DNA of 64,000 bases from Callorhinus ursinus. Lineage: Eukaryota; Chordata; Mammalia; Carnivora; Otariidae. The notes below the pieces were generated by a model. That model worked only from the letters and a program-made list of their open reading frames with translations. It did no database searches and was not told the DNA's origin. Within the stretch, counting starts at the first letter, position 1, and every line of letters starts with the position of its first letter. The stretch spans positions 2,360,000 to 2,423,999 of the forward strand of contig NW_020313140.1 in assembly GCF_003265705.1 (NCBI RefSeq), in the 5' to 3' direction. A program made the translations under genes and the position numbers. Shown piece after piece: positions 14,501 to 24,879 of this stretch.

Positions 14501-17500
14501 AAAATCATCAGGTTGTATTTTCCCTTTTTAAAATCGTATCCCTCTCGGGACACCTGGGTGGCTCAGTCAGTTAAGCATCTGCCTTCAGCTCAGGTCATGA
14601 TCCCAGGGTCCTGGGATCGAGTCCCCTTTCGGGCTCCTTCCTCAGCAGGGAGCCTGTTTCTCCCTCTGCCTGCCGCTCCCCCTGCTTGGCTCTCTCTGGC
14701 AAACAAATAAATTGTATCCCTCTCTAACTCAAGATAGCTATCAGTGGGGGCGCCTGGGTGGCTCAGTCGTTAAGCATCTGCCTTTGGCTCAGGTCATGAT
14801 CCCAGGGTCCTGGGATCGAGCCCCGCATCGGGCTCCCTGCTCAGCGGGAAGCCTGCTTCTCCCTCTCCCACTCCCCCTGCTTGTGTTCCCTCTCTCGCTG
14901 TGTCTCTCTCTGTCAAATAAATAAATAAAATCTTAAAAAAAAAAAAAAAGATAGCTATCAGTGATTGGAGAAATCAGTTCCTCCAGCAGCTAAGTCCCGC
15001 TTACCCAGGCCAGGTGAACAAGCAGCAGCACAGCATCCTAAAATTCTAGATATTACTTTCTACTCAAAGGAAGAGGTCTCTGCTGAATCAACAGAGATGC
15101 AAGAGGTAAACAGCAGCTAGCTAATGAGCACACTGACAAGCATGGTATAGAAGGATCCCCCCACTACGTGCTAGCCTTAAGCTAATCCTGGGTGAGTTCT
15201 TTAGCCTCTCTAAACCCTGGTTTTTCTTATCTGAAAAATAGAAATAGGGGCACCTGGGTTGTTCAGTCGGTTGGGTGTCCGACTCAATTTCAGCTCAGGT
15301 CATGATCTCAGGGTCCTGGGATTGAGCCCCATGTCAGGCTCCGCACTCAGCAGGGAGTCTGCTTGAGATTCTCTCTCTTCCACTCCCTCTGCCCCTCCCC
15401 CACTCATGCTCGCACTACTGTGCTCTTGCACTCCTCTCTCACAAAATTAATTTTTTTAAAAACCCTATTTAAAACAAATATATATCACAAGGTTGCTCTG
15501 AGGATTACACAAGATAACATATGTGAAAACATCTAGCATACAGTCTCAGTTAAATTATAATCTGTTTCATTTGTGAAAAAGCTCAGCAACTGCACAAGCA
15601 AATCTATGAACAGACCACTCCCCAACATCTGCTACTACTTCTAATGGCATGTCCTTGAAGATTCCTGAAAACTGAGCCCTCCTACTACAGGACACGGGTT
15701 AAGTCCCTGACCAGGTTGAAAAGTTTCCTCACCTAATTACCCTCTGTAAACATTTGCCTTCTAGGACAGAAGAGGAAAGGAAGAGTACGGGAGGTGGGAG
15801 GAGGCCTGACTGCTGGACCCTGCACCAAGATCTTTATGCAATGAGCATCAGCCTATGGAATGGCCAAGTTTCTGGCTATGATGTAACACACAGAGACCTT
15901 GGACACAACCAGGTTTCTCTAGGCCCCTCCTTAGTCTATGCTCCACTCAGAGGTTTGAGTCAGTTCTGTGGGTCACTGCCCAGTCAAGAACAGTGGCCTC
16001 TTGGAACAGCGAGGCCCAGCTAAGGATGTAGGAAGTAGGAGAGTCCAGAATTTGGATGCACGGATAAAAGTGATGAGGAAAGAAATGTGAGGGCCAGTCC
16101 TTTCCAGGCAACGAAATGTAAAAGATGCTGCTCTTCCCAAACTACAGAAATCACTTTTCCAAACAGGGATGGGAGAAGGAATTACAAAACTTTCAGAGCA
16201 ACAGAAGGACCACATCCTGTCAGAGGGCTGTAGGAAGTCAAAATCCCCACAAACAAGTAGCAGTACCCCTCTTTCCCCCCAGTCCCCAGAGGCCCTTAGT
16301 AAACATGGAATCATACATGCAGTTGCCAACAATTACTGGCAGAGTGGCTCTGTTCAGAGTAAGCCCTCCATGACAGCACCTCAAAGAGCTGAATAAATAT
16401 TTACCATCTCTAGGAGCTTCTGAAATAACTTTTCTAGTATCAAGATTACCTGACCATGTTCTCCATGACAGCAGCAGTAGACAGAACAGGGGCAGAGTAG
16501 GGAAAGGCCTTCTAGGTTGCCAGTACCTGAAGCTTGGCACTGAAGTCAGAGCCATCCCTCTAACCTTCCAGTTTCCGCTCCCTCAGACAAGTGAACATAC
16601 AGTCTGGTAAAAATACATATTAAATACTGCTCTCTAATTGGAAGACAGTGGCCCTGAAAGAGCAAATTCCACTGTCTTCAGTAAAAGAAGGTATGTTCCA
16701 ACATACAAAATCCCCAAGAGCCCACATCAGTAAGGAGTTGCTGAATAAGCTGGGTTCCAAGTACTCTACAGCTAAGAGTCACTTGTAAGAGCAATGAGGA
16801 TTTCGGGGGTAAAATTAGAAATGACTCAAAGCCTGTTCCCTGGAGATTCTTCAGAGACGAGGTATGAATTACCCCTTGGAGAACACCTATAAGGGATGTA
16901 CCTCTACCCAATGCAACCCTAAAGACCTGTCCATAGCTTAAGAGGAAGGTCTGACTTGTTTGAGCCACAGCTCCTACTTTCAGCCTGACTTCAAAGTAGA
17001 CCAGGTCCTTCCCAGAGAGGAATGAGCGGGAGCTGTGGACCGGGAGACTAGGAGTTGCATGTTCTAAACGCCTCCAATCTCTGGCACTACTTTTTTTTTT
17101 TTTAAAGATTTTATTTATTTATCTGACAGAGAGACACAGCGAGAGAGGGAACACAGAGGGAGTGGGAAAGGGAGCAGACTTCCCGCAGAGCAGGGAGCCC
17201 ATGTGGGGATCGCGGGATCATGACCTGAGCCAAAGGCAGAGGCTTAACGACTGAGCCACCCAGGTGCCCCTCTGGCACTGTTTTTATCTCATTCCCCAAA
17301 TTGGAATGGGATGGCCAAGAATTTCCCCTTCAAAGAGAGAAACAAAGCCAAAGAAAAGAAAGGATTCAACAAATGCTCCCTTGGGTAAGAGTCACAGCTC
17401 CTGGCTGGGATGCTCTTCAGCAGTGTTTCATACACCAGGACTCTAAGGGGCCTTTCCTCATCACACTCAGCTATAATGACTCCAGCCTCTTCACTACCAG

Positions 17501-20185
17501 GTTTTTGGGGTGCTTTTTTTTTCACCTTCCTTATGGGTATGCTAACTCAGTCTTCAGATGATAAGCTCTGCAAAGCAGACTTGGGTCTCCCTTATCCTAT
17601 TTTCCTATGAGACTCTGCACACAGGAGGCATATACCGTTAGGAAGCTACCTCTGTGGTGGAAAATACCACACCAGAACAGAGAGACCAGTCAACAGCAGG
17701 TTTTGATAACTTCTGTATCCAGAGCTCTGCGGGGAGACCCAGAGGAAGAAGCCAGTAAGTCTTGCCCTTAGGGACACTCTGGTCCAGTGGGAACCACACA
17801 CATGGGTTAAAAACATGGAAAATTCAAATGCAAAGGGTAAAGGCCAAAGAAGGAAAAGGGAGAGCCAAGAAATGCTGGGAAACATCTACACCAGGAAGGA
17901 CAGGAGGAAAAGTAGGGGGAGAGGGGGAGAGAGAGACCCTCCCTCCCCCTTCTCTCTGGAAACAGTTGAAAGTTCACTCTCAGTCCAAAAAAGCAAAAAA
18001 ATAAATGCTTCCTCTCTTTTATGGTCCCCTCCCGGCCTATCACTGAGCCCCTAGCAAACGTCACTGTTCAGAACAGGACGCTGTACTACTCTGTGGTACA
18101 AATTAGCAGAGACAGGATGAACCCTCTAGCCATCAGGGTGGGGAGTAAACAGATCTTCGTCCAACGCTTGGGGGCTTTTCCCCTCCACCCAAACTGCTGG
18201 AGGGATCAAAGGCAGTCAACTATTTTCTTTCTACAATTCTAGAGCTGCTGTTGCAGAACACTGGGCTCAACAAATACTTTGACAATGACAGTGGCCATTT
18301 CTTAAAAAGTGGATAATTCAAAGTGCTAGACGTTCCTACAGTCATTTTTATTCATTTTGGGAATACATTATTTTTAGCAGCATTGTTTATTTTCCTAATT
18401 GTATCTACCTTAGCTGATAAAAACAATAGCAGAAAAACTTTGATTTCTCTAAATGCACACAGAATCAGGAGGAGAAGCAGGATGGAAAACCAGCCTGTGA
18501 GCAGACAGTTGCCAATGGTTGATCTGCAAAGTTATATGCAGCCACCTTGATTTGCAAAGTTCATTTCTGCATATACGTTCCATCATTTTGTATCTGAACC
18601 AACACTTTTTTTCAAATCTGAACTATGAATTCCACCTATCTGCGTGCCCACCCTCTACTATCTGATAAAGGGCAGTGACAAAGTTAGAAGCAGGGAAATG
18701 GGGAAGCCTGCGGGCTCAGTCGTTAAGCATCCACCTTCGGCTCAGGTCATGATCCCAGGGTCCTGGCATCGAGTCCAGCATCCGGCTCCCTGCTCCGTGG
18801 GGAGCCTGCTTCTCCCTCTCCCTCCCGCTCCCCCTGCTTGTGCTCTGTCAAATAAATAAATTCTTTAAAATAAAATTTTTAGGAGTGCCTGGGTGGTTCA
18901 GTTAAGCGTCTGCCTTCGGCTCAGGTCATGATCCCAAGGTCCCGGGATTGAGCCCCACATCAGGTTCCCTGCTCAGCGGGAAGTCGGCTTCCCTTCCCCT
19001 CCCCCTGCCCCCCCACTCATGCTGTCTCAAGCTCTCTCCCTCAAATAAATAAAATCTTTAAAAAAATAAAATAAAACAGGGGCGCCTGGGTGGCTCAGTC
19101 GTTAAGCGTCTGCCTTCGGCTCAGGTCATGGTCCCAGGGTCCTGGGATCGAGCCCCGCATCGGGCTCCCTGCTCCGTGGGAAGCCTGCTTCTCCCTCTCC
19201 CGCTCCCCCTGCTTGTGTTCCCGCTCTCGCTGTGTCTCTCTCTCAAATAAATAAAATCTTTAAAAAATAAAAAAGTAAAACAAAATGTTTTAAAAAGCAG
19301 GGAAACGATCGGGGAAGAGGCGGACCCTGCTCCTGCGCTCTCCCTGTCCCTGGGTAACCGCGGAGTCGAAAGCATTGGGTCTCACGAACAGCTTAGCAGT
19401 CCCTTCTCGGCGCTGGGTCTCCTATTCCTGTGACTCTACCCGCGTAGCGGCACTCTGGGCTGTCAGGGAGCAAGCGGGGGGCAGGGGTCAACCACCCTGC
19501 GCGACTTCTCTCGACCCTCTTTGCCCGCACCCTCGTGTGTGTGCTTCTGGACAGAAGCTGCGGCTGACCGTACCCTGGCCAAACATCACTGTTCCCCGGG
19601 TCGTCAAGCGCCCAGCGCACACCGCGGCCAACCGCGTCCCCGTGAAGCCGGCTGCGGACTCCTGTCAGCCCCCCAGACGCACGCACGCACGCACGCACGG
19701 TACTGTCAGCTCAACACAGGACCCCGTCTGGAGCAGGACAGGTATGGAGAACCCACGGGGAAAAGAACGTCCACAGTCCACTCGGCCGACCTGGACGGTG
19801 CCTCCCTTCCTCACCAGCGCCCCCCCCCATCCTCCGGCCCGCGGCTGCTGTTGCCATGACAACCTGTGCAGGAAGTCGGCCCGCGCGCCTTCCTCCTGGA
19901 GCGGGAAGTCTGGAGCGGTGCTCGCGCTGCCTCAGAAAACCCCTGAAGGCCTCCTCCCCGACCCCCCAGCCCGTGCCCGCTCCGGCAGAGCCCTCCTCAG
20001 CCCAGTTGCTTAACTCCCTTCCCCACCCCCACACCTACCTCCTCTAACTCATCCTTGGCATCCAAACTGGTGGAAAGTAGCAGCCTCCCCCCTCCTGGGG
20101 CTCCTGCTCCCGCTCCTCCGCCACCTCCCGCGGCTCCCGAAGCAGCGGCTGCGGCTGCTGCCCCCTTTCCCTTCTGTAACTCCAT
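2550..20185 (-). CDS. INTS3: INTS3, Integrator complex subunit 3 (5' part, partial)
   Basis: Six coding exons on the minus strand, in order: 20185-20039 (49 codons, start ATG at 20185), 11546-11463, 9245-9162, 4332-4219, 4024-3940 and 2616-2550. Phases join without a break and give about 193 residues; the rest of the roughly 1040-residue protein lies beyond the left edge. All six acceptors are AG and all donors GT. The N terminus is low-complexity (MELQKGKG, an Ala run, then a Gly/Ala stretch), followed by the conserved helical repeat region (exon 3 starts VCKGPPQHEEICLG; exon 4 starts CYRDLALVSRDG; exon 5 has LVWLVRELVKSG; exon 6 has KNIWLAESVLDILTEQ). INTS3 is a nuclear scaffold of Integrator, which processes snRNAs and attenuates Pol II, and of the SOSS single-strand DNA-binding complex. 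Two predicted differences from the human protein as I remember it are His for Tyr at the end of exon 2 and Leu-Val for Met-Ile in exon 3. Confidence 0.95.
2617..3939 (-). other. INTS3 intron 5
   Basis: Intron between coding exons 5 and 6, donor GTGAGT at 3939 and acceptor AG at 2618-2617. I see no SINE and no other recognisable element in it. An open frame at 3623-4003 (plus strand) is only the antisense of exon 5 and its flank. Confidence 0.7.
5110..5333 (+). repeat. MIR-like SINE relic
   Basis: AATCCCACAACAACCCTCTG, CTGCAGATGAAGAAACAGG and the AAAGTAACTCGCCCCAGGTC core are MIR signatures. Confidence 0.6.
5334..5529 (-). mobile_element. Can-SINE
   Basis: Poly(T) start and CCACCCAGGCACCCC end, in sense with INTS3, placed at the end of a MIR relic. 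Confidence 0.88.
8195..8312 (-). repeat. MIR-like SINE relic
   Basis: AGGATTAAATGAGATCTTG and CCCAACACAGTGCTGGGCAC are the reverse-strand MIR pattern. Confidence 0.5.
9490..9690 (-). mobile_element. Can-SINE
   Basis: Target duplication AAAGAGTGTTT on both sides. Confidence 0.88.
9716..9821 (+). mobile_element. Short old tRNA-derived SINE
   Basis: Lacks the CT-rich middle; runs head, TTGATCTTGGGGTTGTGGGT, GTGTAGATATTACTT, A-tail. This older short type recurs in the window. Confidence 0.6.
9823..10015 (+). mobile_element. Can-SINE
   Basis: Third of a five-element run (9490-10470), head to tail with its neighbours. Confidence 0.85.
10025..10240 (+). mobile_element. Can-SINE
   Basis: Inserted at the A-tail of the previous copy; its own long tail is several AATAAA-type units. 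Confidence 0.85.
10243..10470 (+). mobile_element. Can-SINE (older type)
   Basis: Head with CATCCCACTCTTGGTTTTGG, an older diagnostic form; last of the run. Confidence 0.8.
10713..10918 (+). mobile_element. Can-SINE inside a MIR relic
   Basis: Target duplication AAGACCTTTACATGTACT; MIR-type sequence is on both sides (ACTATGTGCCTGG before, CAATCTCACAGATCAGG after). Confidence 0.88.
10980..11181 (+). mobile_element. Can-SINE (older type)
   Basis: Diverged head, an internal repeat of GACTCTTGATTTGG-type sequence, and a (CCCT)n run before the tail. Confidence 0.75.
11823..11931 (+). mobile_element. Short old tRNA-derived SINE
   Basis: Short type ending GGTGTAGAGCTTAGTGG and A-run. Confidence 0.6.
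11933..12147 (+). mobile_element. Can-SINE
   Basis: Young-looking copy directly behind the short element. Confidence 0.85.
12195..12845 (+). mobile_element. LINE-1 (L1M-type) 3' end, left part
   Basis: Old L1 3' sequence (CTCCCTTATAGTGGAATGCC, then AATCTAATCATGGAAGAAA and GGACTGCTATATGGACATTA) ending at a SINE insertion at 12846. Confidence 0.55.
12846..13041 (-). mobile_element. Can-SINE inside a LINE-1 3' end
   Basis: Splits the L1 relic; imperfect target duplication at its borders. Confidence 0.87.
13042..13228 (+). mobile_element. LINE-1 (L1M-type) 3' end, right part
   Basis: Continuation after the SINE, ending TTTAAAATAAAAAGCTGTTA and an A-rich tail. The SINE target duplication (AATGAAGTACTTA against ATTGAAGTATTTA) joins the two parts. 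Confidence 0.55.
13232..13430 (+). mobile_element. Can-SINE
   Basis: First of three consecutive copies; duplication TTTAAAGAAACA follows the A-tail. Confidence 0.87.
13444..13636 (+). mobile_element. Can-SINE
   Basis: Second copy of the run. Confidence 0.85.
13641..13830 (+). mobile_element. Can-SINE (older type)
   Basis: Third copy; GAGCATCCGACTCTTGGTTT head form. Confidence 0.82.
13951..14152 (+). mobile_element. Can-SINE
   Basis: Young-looking copy with long A-run. Confidence 0.87.
14547..14712 (+). mobile_element. Can-SINE
   Basis: Flanks TCGTATCCCTCTC and TTGTATCCCTCTC mark the target duplication. Confidence 0.87.
14748..14949 (+). mobile_element. Can-SINE
   Basis: Perfect duplication AGATAGCTATCAGTG on both sides, so a recent insertion. 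Confidence 0.92.
15246..15462 (+). mobile_element. Can-SINE (older type) in a MIR-like relic
   Basis: Interrupts reverse-strand MIR-like sequence (CTGGTTTTTCTTATCTGAAA before, TTGCTCTGAGGATTACACAA after). Confidence 0.78.
17090..17269 (-). mobile_element. Can-SINE
   Basis: Duplication TCTGGCACT on both sides. Confidence 0.88.
18699..18880 (+). mobile_element. Can-SINE with damaged head
   Basis: The first 20 bases are altered (GGGGAAGCCTGCGGGCTCAG); first of three in a row. Confidence 0.8.
18883..19077 (+). mobile_element. Can-SINE
   Basis: Lacks several bases of the head after GGTTCAGTTAAGC. Confidence 0.83.
19079..19280 (+). mobile_element. Can-SINE
   Basis: Near-consensus young copy at the edge of the INTS3 CpG island. 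Confidence 0.9.
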
Positions 20186-21250
20186 GGCTGCGGCCAAGAG
20201 GCGGGGGGAGGCCAGGGGGTGGACGGGCAGGAAGTCCTAGAAATGACGAACTCCGGGCTGCCAGAGCCTGGGGGCAGGGGGGACGAGCGGGGTCGGGAAG
20301 GGCCCCGGCGCTGTCCGCCCCGCCCTCCTCTCCGAAAGGCCGCTCCTGTGGAGGACGCGAGGGCGGACGGCCTTCTAGGTCCCGGGTCTGGAGGGGCAGT
20401 GCTGAGGGAAGGCCGCCGGCTCCCGGGTGTGCTGGGGTGAGGGTCTGCACCTGCGGGGAAGGCAGGGGAGGCCCTGAAGTGCAAGGGGAGCCCTTTCTGG
20501 CTTCTGACGCTAAGAGAGGCAGAGAAAATCCTAAGTTTCTGCCTCAGGAGGTGAGGGAAAGAGGAGTCCTGCCCCTGAGGTAGGGGGTAGGAAACCTTCC
20601 TGGCTGTGGGGCCCGAAGGGCTGGGGAGCGAGGTTCCTTTGGATCCGGCCCCTAGGGGTGAGGGTGAGGCAGTGAGCGCTACAGGAGGACACGGAGGACC
20701 AGCTTCTCCCCACACCACACACAGGCGGCCATGGTGGGAGGGCGGGGGGCGGGGAGGCTGAGGGCGGCGGCGGCGGCGGCGGCGGCGGGGAGGGCTCGCG
20801 GAGACCGGAAGCGAGCGGCCTCTGGCCCGGCCTCCGCCAATCGCGGCTTCCGCGGTGGCGCGGAGTCTCTCAGGAGCAGGGCGACGGCGGCCGACCGGCC
20901 TTTTCCCCGCCTGCCAATGGCAGTGAGACCGGCCTGATGGACAACCAGAGTGGCCAGTCGCATCCCCCGTTCCTCTCGAGGGGCGGGACAGGAAGACTTC
21001 TCTGAGAGGGGTGGGAGCGCGAGGCGATCAGGAAGGGGAGGCTGCGCCTGCGCGCGCTGACGGCCTTGCCCTGGCGCGCGTGCGCGGCGCTAGCCTCCGT
21101 CTTCCTTCCCCCTCCTTCTGGAGCGTGGGTGGGTGCGAGAGCTTTTGCCGCGTCCCCGCCTGGCCTAGGAGACCCGAGGCCTTGCGCGAGCTGACCGTGC
21201 AGGGCGGGGGAGCGTCGCCTAACCCTCGCCGTTAAGCAGTCCCAGGGCAG
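19300..21250. promoter_or_regulatory. CpG-island promoter of INTS3
   Basis: The sequence changes abruptly to CpG-dense, SINE-free DNA around INTS3 exon 1. Upstream of the INTS3 start (higher coordinates) are an eight-unit GGC/GCC tract at 20763-20788 and alternating GC runs resembling NRF1 sites (for example CTGCGCCTGCGCGCGCT near 21043-21060). I see no TATA box. An (ACGC)n run of about five units lies at 19676-19698 inside intron 1. The exact transcription start cannot be read from sequence alone. Confidence 0.8.
20679..20732 (-). CDS. Candidate 17-codon upstream ORF in the INTS3 leader
   Basis: Minus-strand ATG at 20732 in a strong context (CCACCATGG), followed by 16 codons (MAACVWCGEKLVLRVLL) and TAG at 20681-20679. 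It lies 547 bp upstream of the INTS3 ATG, just downstream of the GCC-repeat tract. If transcription begins above 20740 and this stretch is not spliced out, it would be the first ATG scanned. It has no resemblance to a known protein. Whether it is in the mature leader is inferred, not shown. Confidence 0.35.
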   Translation of the reverse strand: MAACVWCGEKLVLRVLL

Positions 21251-21598
21251 AGACCGCCAGGTGGCACGGAGCCAGCTCCCAGAGCTGAGCGTGCATTGCA
21301 CAAGTAAGCGTGTGCGCACGCGAGTGCCGTCGGCTGCCGCAAAAAACAGTAGTGCGTGGACCCACTCAGGCGGTCCAGACCCCTAGAGTCGTGCCCGCAC
21401 TGGCCGGGTTGCTGAGTGACAGAACCATCTCCATCCTTGTGCTGAGGATCTGGGTCTGACCCCTGTCCCTGCCGTCGTCTCTTACCCACAGCCCAGGGAG
21501 GCCCGGCATGTGTGTTGTGAGCGCGGTGTTTCCCTGGGTGCACTTCTGCTGCCTGGCCCGACAGCATTTTCCATTTCCTCAGAGTGTGAGATTACTTT

Positions 21599-21791
21599 TA
21601 TTTTTATTTTTTTAAAGGTTTTTATTTATTTTTTGACAGCGAGAGAGGGAACACAAGCGGGGGGGGGTGGCAGAGGGAGAAGCCGGCTTCCCGCTGAGCA
21701 GGGAGCGCGATGCGGGGCTGGATCCCAGGACCCTGGGATCGTGACCCCAGCCAAAGGCAGACGCTTAACGACTGAGCCACCCAGGCGCCCC
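21599..21791 (-). mobile_element. Can-SINE
   Basis: Duplication GTGAGATTACTTTT on both sides. Confidence 0.9.
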
Positions 21792-22493
21792 AGTGAGATT
21801 ACTTTTTAAACTGAAATTGTACAGATATTAGTTAACACCACAGGGGATTCTATTTATTGCTACATTTGTTAGGGCTTAATATTTTAGCTATCTATACACA
21901 TGCATTGAAATGGTGTGGATGATCCTTTAAATTGACTCTCATTCATTACTTTATTGTATATATTAACTCTTAAGACCTTAGGCAAGTTAGTTTGACTTTC
22001 TACAAATTATCCTGCCTGTAAAATAAAGCGGACTGGTTGATCTCTACCCTTACAGCTCAGAAAGTTTAGTTCTATTTGACTGTGCCTTGGATTCCTTCTA
22101 GGTGCACAGCACTGCGCACTGCATTAGTCTCCGAATACATACTTGTCATTACAATAACATTACTATGGGTCACTGGAAACACAAAGATACATTAGGAGAA
22201 CAAAGAAAAGTTAGGTTTAAAACACTATGTCCATGCTTTGTGTGTGGGTTTTTAAAAGTGGGAACTGGGGAAATATACACCCATATTTGTAAATACAGAG
22301 ACTATCTCTGAAAGCATACACAAAACACCCGTAATATTTGTTGTCTTTGGGTAGGAGACTGGCTGCCTGGGAGATGGGGTGGGAGAGAAACCTTTTACTG
22401 TATATGTTTTTGATGAGTTTTGGAATGTTGGTGAGGTCCGGAACCCATGGCCAAGAAAGAATTCTTGCGATGTCTTTGGTGCAAAAAAAGGTG

Positions 22494-22683
22494 ATTTTTT
22501 TTTTAAGGTTTTATTTATTTATTTGTGAGAGAGAGAGACCACAAACGGGGAAGTGTTAGGCAGAGGGAGAAGCAGGCTTCCTGCTGAGCAAGGAGCCCGA
22601 TGCGGGACTCAATCCCAGGACTCCGGGATCATGACCTGAGCCGAACGCAGATGCTTAACCGTCTGAGCCACCCAGGTGCCCCA
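22494..22683 (-). mobile_element. Can-SINE inside LTR-like copy A
   Basis: Duplication AAAAGGTGATTTT on both sides. Confidence 0.88.
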
Positions 22684-22928
22684 GAAAAGGTGATTTTAAT
22701 AAAGCACGGGGACAGGGCCTATGGGCAGAAAGAACTGCTGCACTGGGGTTGTGAGGAATGGCTGATTATATATTTGGGAGTTGGGGGAAGTAAGGAAAAA
22801 GGGAGATGTCTAGAAGGACTTTGATAATGCTAAAGAAGACTTTAAGGATACTGGAGGCCTTGCCATTGTCAAGCTGAGGTTGGTTTTCCCTATAGTAAAG
22901 TATTAACATTAAGACAGTTGGGAGTTTG

Positions 22929-23104
22929 GGGTACCTGGGTGACTCAGTCGGTTAAGTGTCTGCCTTTGGCTCACATCCTGATCCCAGGGTCCTAGAATTG
23001 AGCCACACTCTCTGCTCTCTGCTCAGTGGAGGCTCTCTTTCCCTCTGCCTGCCGCTCCCCCTGCTTGTGCGCTCTGTCAAATAAATAAATCTTAAAAAAA
23101 AAAA
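22929..23104 (+). mobile_element. Can-SINE inside LTR-like copy A
   Basis: Duplication AAGACAGTTGGGAGTTT on both sides. Confidence 0.88.
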
Positions 23105-23593
23105 AAAGACAGTTGGGAGTTTACTGGAGGAATATTATCTTCCTATCAACAAGTCCTTGTCAATGGCTACAGTTGATAAGGAAGTTTAATTTTACCTGCA
23201 TTTCCTTTTACCTTTGTTTTCCACATCACTATGGAGGGGAGGATGATGTTAGGGCTCCAGGAAATTAAGTCTATGGATCTCTGGAAGTTAGGCTATCAAT
23301 AAGAATGCTTTTTCCTTGTAAATCACTAAGACATTTATAAACTGAGGGAGACTCATGTCCTGCAGGACTGTGATCTTTATCAGTTAACCATTTGTTTTTC
23401 CTTTCCCCTAGTTTTAGGGCATCCAGGAGGGCCCAAGGAATGTCACAAGTATTCCACAGTGGTGGTGGTGGGGGGGGGTTTGCAGGGTGTCAGCTTGTGC
23501 TTTGTCCTCAGCTTGCCTTCTGATCCCTCATCAGTTGGGTGGTTTTTTAATTAGGCACCATGTGAATGTAGTACTTCTTTAAAAATACCTTAC

Positions 23594-23710
23594 TCAAAAA
23601 TACCTGGCTGACTCAGTCGGAAGTGAATGCAACTATTGGTCTCAGGGTCATGAGTTTGAGCCCCATGTTGAGTGTAGAGATTAAATTTTTTAAAAGCTTT
23701 TTTAAAAAAG
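23594..23710 (+). mobile_element. Short old tRNA-derived SINE
   Basis: Short type, no CT-rich middle; between LTR-like copies A and B. Confidence 0.6.
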
Positions 23711-23739
23711 AAAAATACCTTATTCAAAAAATGTTTTGG

Positions 23740-23848
23740 GGGGCGCCTGGCTGGCTCAGTTGGAGGAGCATGTGACCCTTGATCTCAAGGTTGAGTTCCA
23801 GCCCCACGTTGGGTGTAGAGACTACCGAGATAAATAAACTTTAAAAAT
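23740..23848 (+). mobile_element. Short old tRNA-derived SINE
   Basis: Second short-type copy, ending GTTGGGTGTAGAGACTACC. Confidence 0.65.
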
Positions 23849-23886
23849 TTATGTAAATTTTGGGATCTTTGAGCTCCCTGAGTAGT

Positions 23887-24600
23887 CACTGATGTGGTTT
23901 TGGAATATGGGTGAGGTTCGGTGGGGTGAGGTCCGGACGTTGACCAAGAAAGAATTCTTCAAATGTCTTTAGTGCAAAATGGTGGTTTTACTAAAGCAAA
24001 GCATGGGGACAGGAACAGCAACTGGCAAAAAGAGCTGCTGCACTGGGGTTTTGAGGAGTGGCTATTTGTATACTCAGGAGTTGGAAGTAAGAAAAAGGGG
24101 ATTTCAAAAGGATTTTCATATGTTAAAGAAGACCCTCAGGGCACCTGGGTGGCTCAGTTGGTTAAGCGACTGGCTCGGGTCATGATCCTGGAGTCCCGGG
24201 ATGGAGTCCCGCATGGGCTCCCCGCTCAGCGGGGAGTCTGCTTCTCCCTCTGACCCAACCCCCTCTCATGCTCTCTCTCTCTCTCTCTCATTCTCTCTCT
24301 CAAATAAATAAATAAAATCTTTAAAATAAAAAAAAAAGAAGACCCTCAGGATACTGCTAAAGAGGAACTATAAGCTAATGCTAAAGAGGACCTGCTAGAG
24401 GTTGGAGGCCTTGCCATTGTCAAGTTAGGTTGTTTTCCCCTCTAGCAAGGTATTAACATTAAGACAGTTGGGAGACTCCTGGAAGAAACTCACACATATC
24501 CCACCCAGGAGTAGGGGGTGGGGGAGGTTGCAGAGTGTCAGCTTGCACTTTGTCTTCAGCTCCCTCATCATGTTTCATGACAATATAAAAATCAGGTCAT
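23887..24600 (+). mobile_element. LTR-like interspersed repeat, copy B
   Basis: Second copy of the repeat above, shorter because the stretch between the ACATTAAGACAGTTGGGAG block and the CAGCTTGCACTTTGTC block is missing. A SINE (24139-24336) interrupts it, flanked by the duplicated target AGAAGACCCTCAGG. Confidence 0.5.
24139..24336 (+). mobile_element. Can-SINE inside LTR-like copy B
   Basis: Target duplication AGAAGACCCTCAGG; CT microsatellite before the tail. Confidence 0.9.
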
Positions 24601-24651
24601 GTGCATTTTCATATTGGGCACTTTTGTTAAAAAAACTTTTCTAATAGTCAG

Positions 24652-24858
24652 GGACGCCTGGGTGGCTCAGATGGTTAAGCGTCTGCCTTCGGCTCAGGTC
24701 ATGATCCCAGAGTCCTGGGATCGAGCCCCACATCGGGCTCCTGCTCAAGGGGGGGCCTGCTTCTCCCCCTCCCTCTGCCTCCCCCCCTGCTCATGTTCTC
24801 TCTCTATCTCTGTGTCTCGGATGAATAAATTTAAAAAAAAAATCTTAAAAAAAAAAAC
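24652..24858 (+). mobile_element. Can-SINE
   Basis: Flanks AAAACTTTTCTAATAGTC and AAAACTTTTGTAATAGTC. Confidence 0.88.
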
Positions 24859-24879
24859 TTTTGTAATAGTCTATTTTGT

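Larger units (their letters stand above)
11547..20038 (-). other. INTS3 intron 1
   Basis: An 8.5-kb first intron, donor GTAGGT at 20038. It contains SINE runs at 11823-12147, 13232-14152, 14547-14949 and 18699-19280, an interrupted LINE-1 3' end (12195-13225), and a long SINE-poor stretch (15550-17090 and 17270-18690) in which I see nothing definite. Confidence 0.7.
22409..23575 (+). mobile_element. LTR-like interspersed repeat, copy A
   Basis: It shares with copy B (23887-24600) a series of blocks in the same order: TTGGAAT..GGTGAGG, CCAAGAAAGAATTCTT, the AAAGC..GGGGACAGG block, CTGCTGCACTGGGGTT, GCCTTGCCATTGTCAAG, TATTAACATTAAGACAGT and CAGCTTGTGCTTTGTC. A SINE (22494-22683, minus) and another (22929-23104, plus) have inserted in it. 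The family is not identified; composition suggests an LTR. Confidence 0.5.

Noticed and set aside
14712..14924. Recurrent peptide pattern (LGGSVVKHLPLAQVMIPGSWD...) found at many positions
   Set aside because: It is the translation of the Can-SINE body; every instance coincides with a SINE, so it is not a gene family.
19375..20013. 212-residue plus-strand open frame
   Set aside because: It lies in the INTS3 CpG island, and the composition explains the lack of stops.
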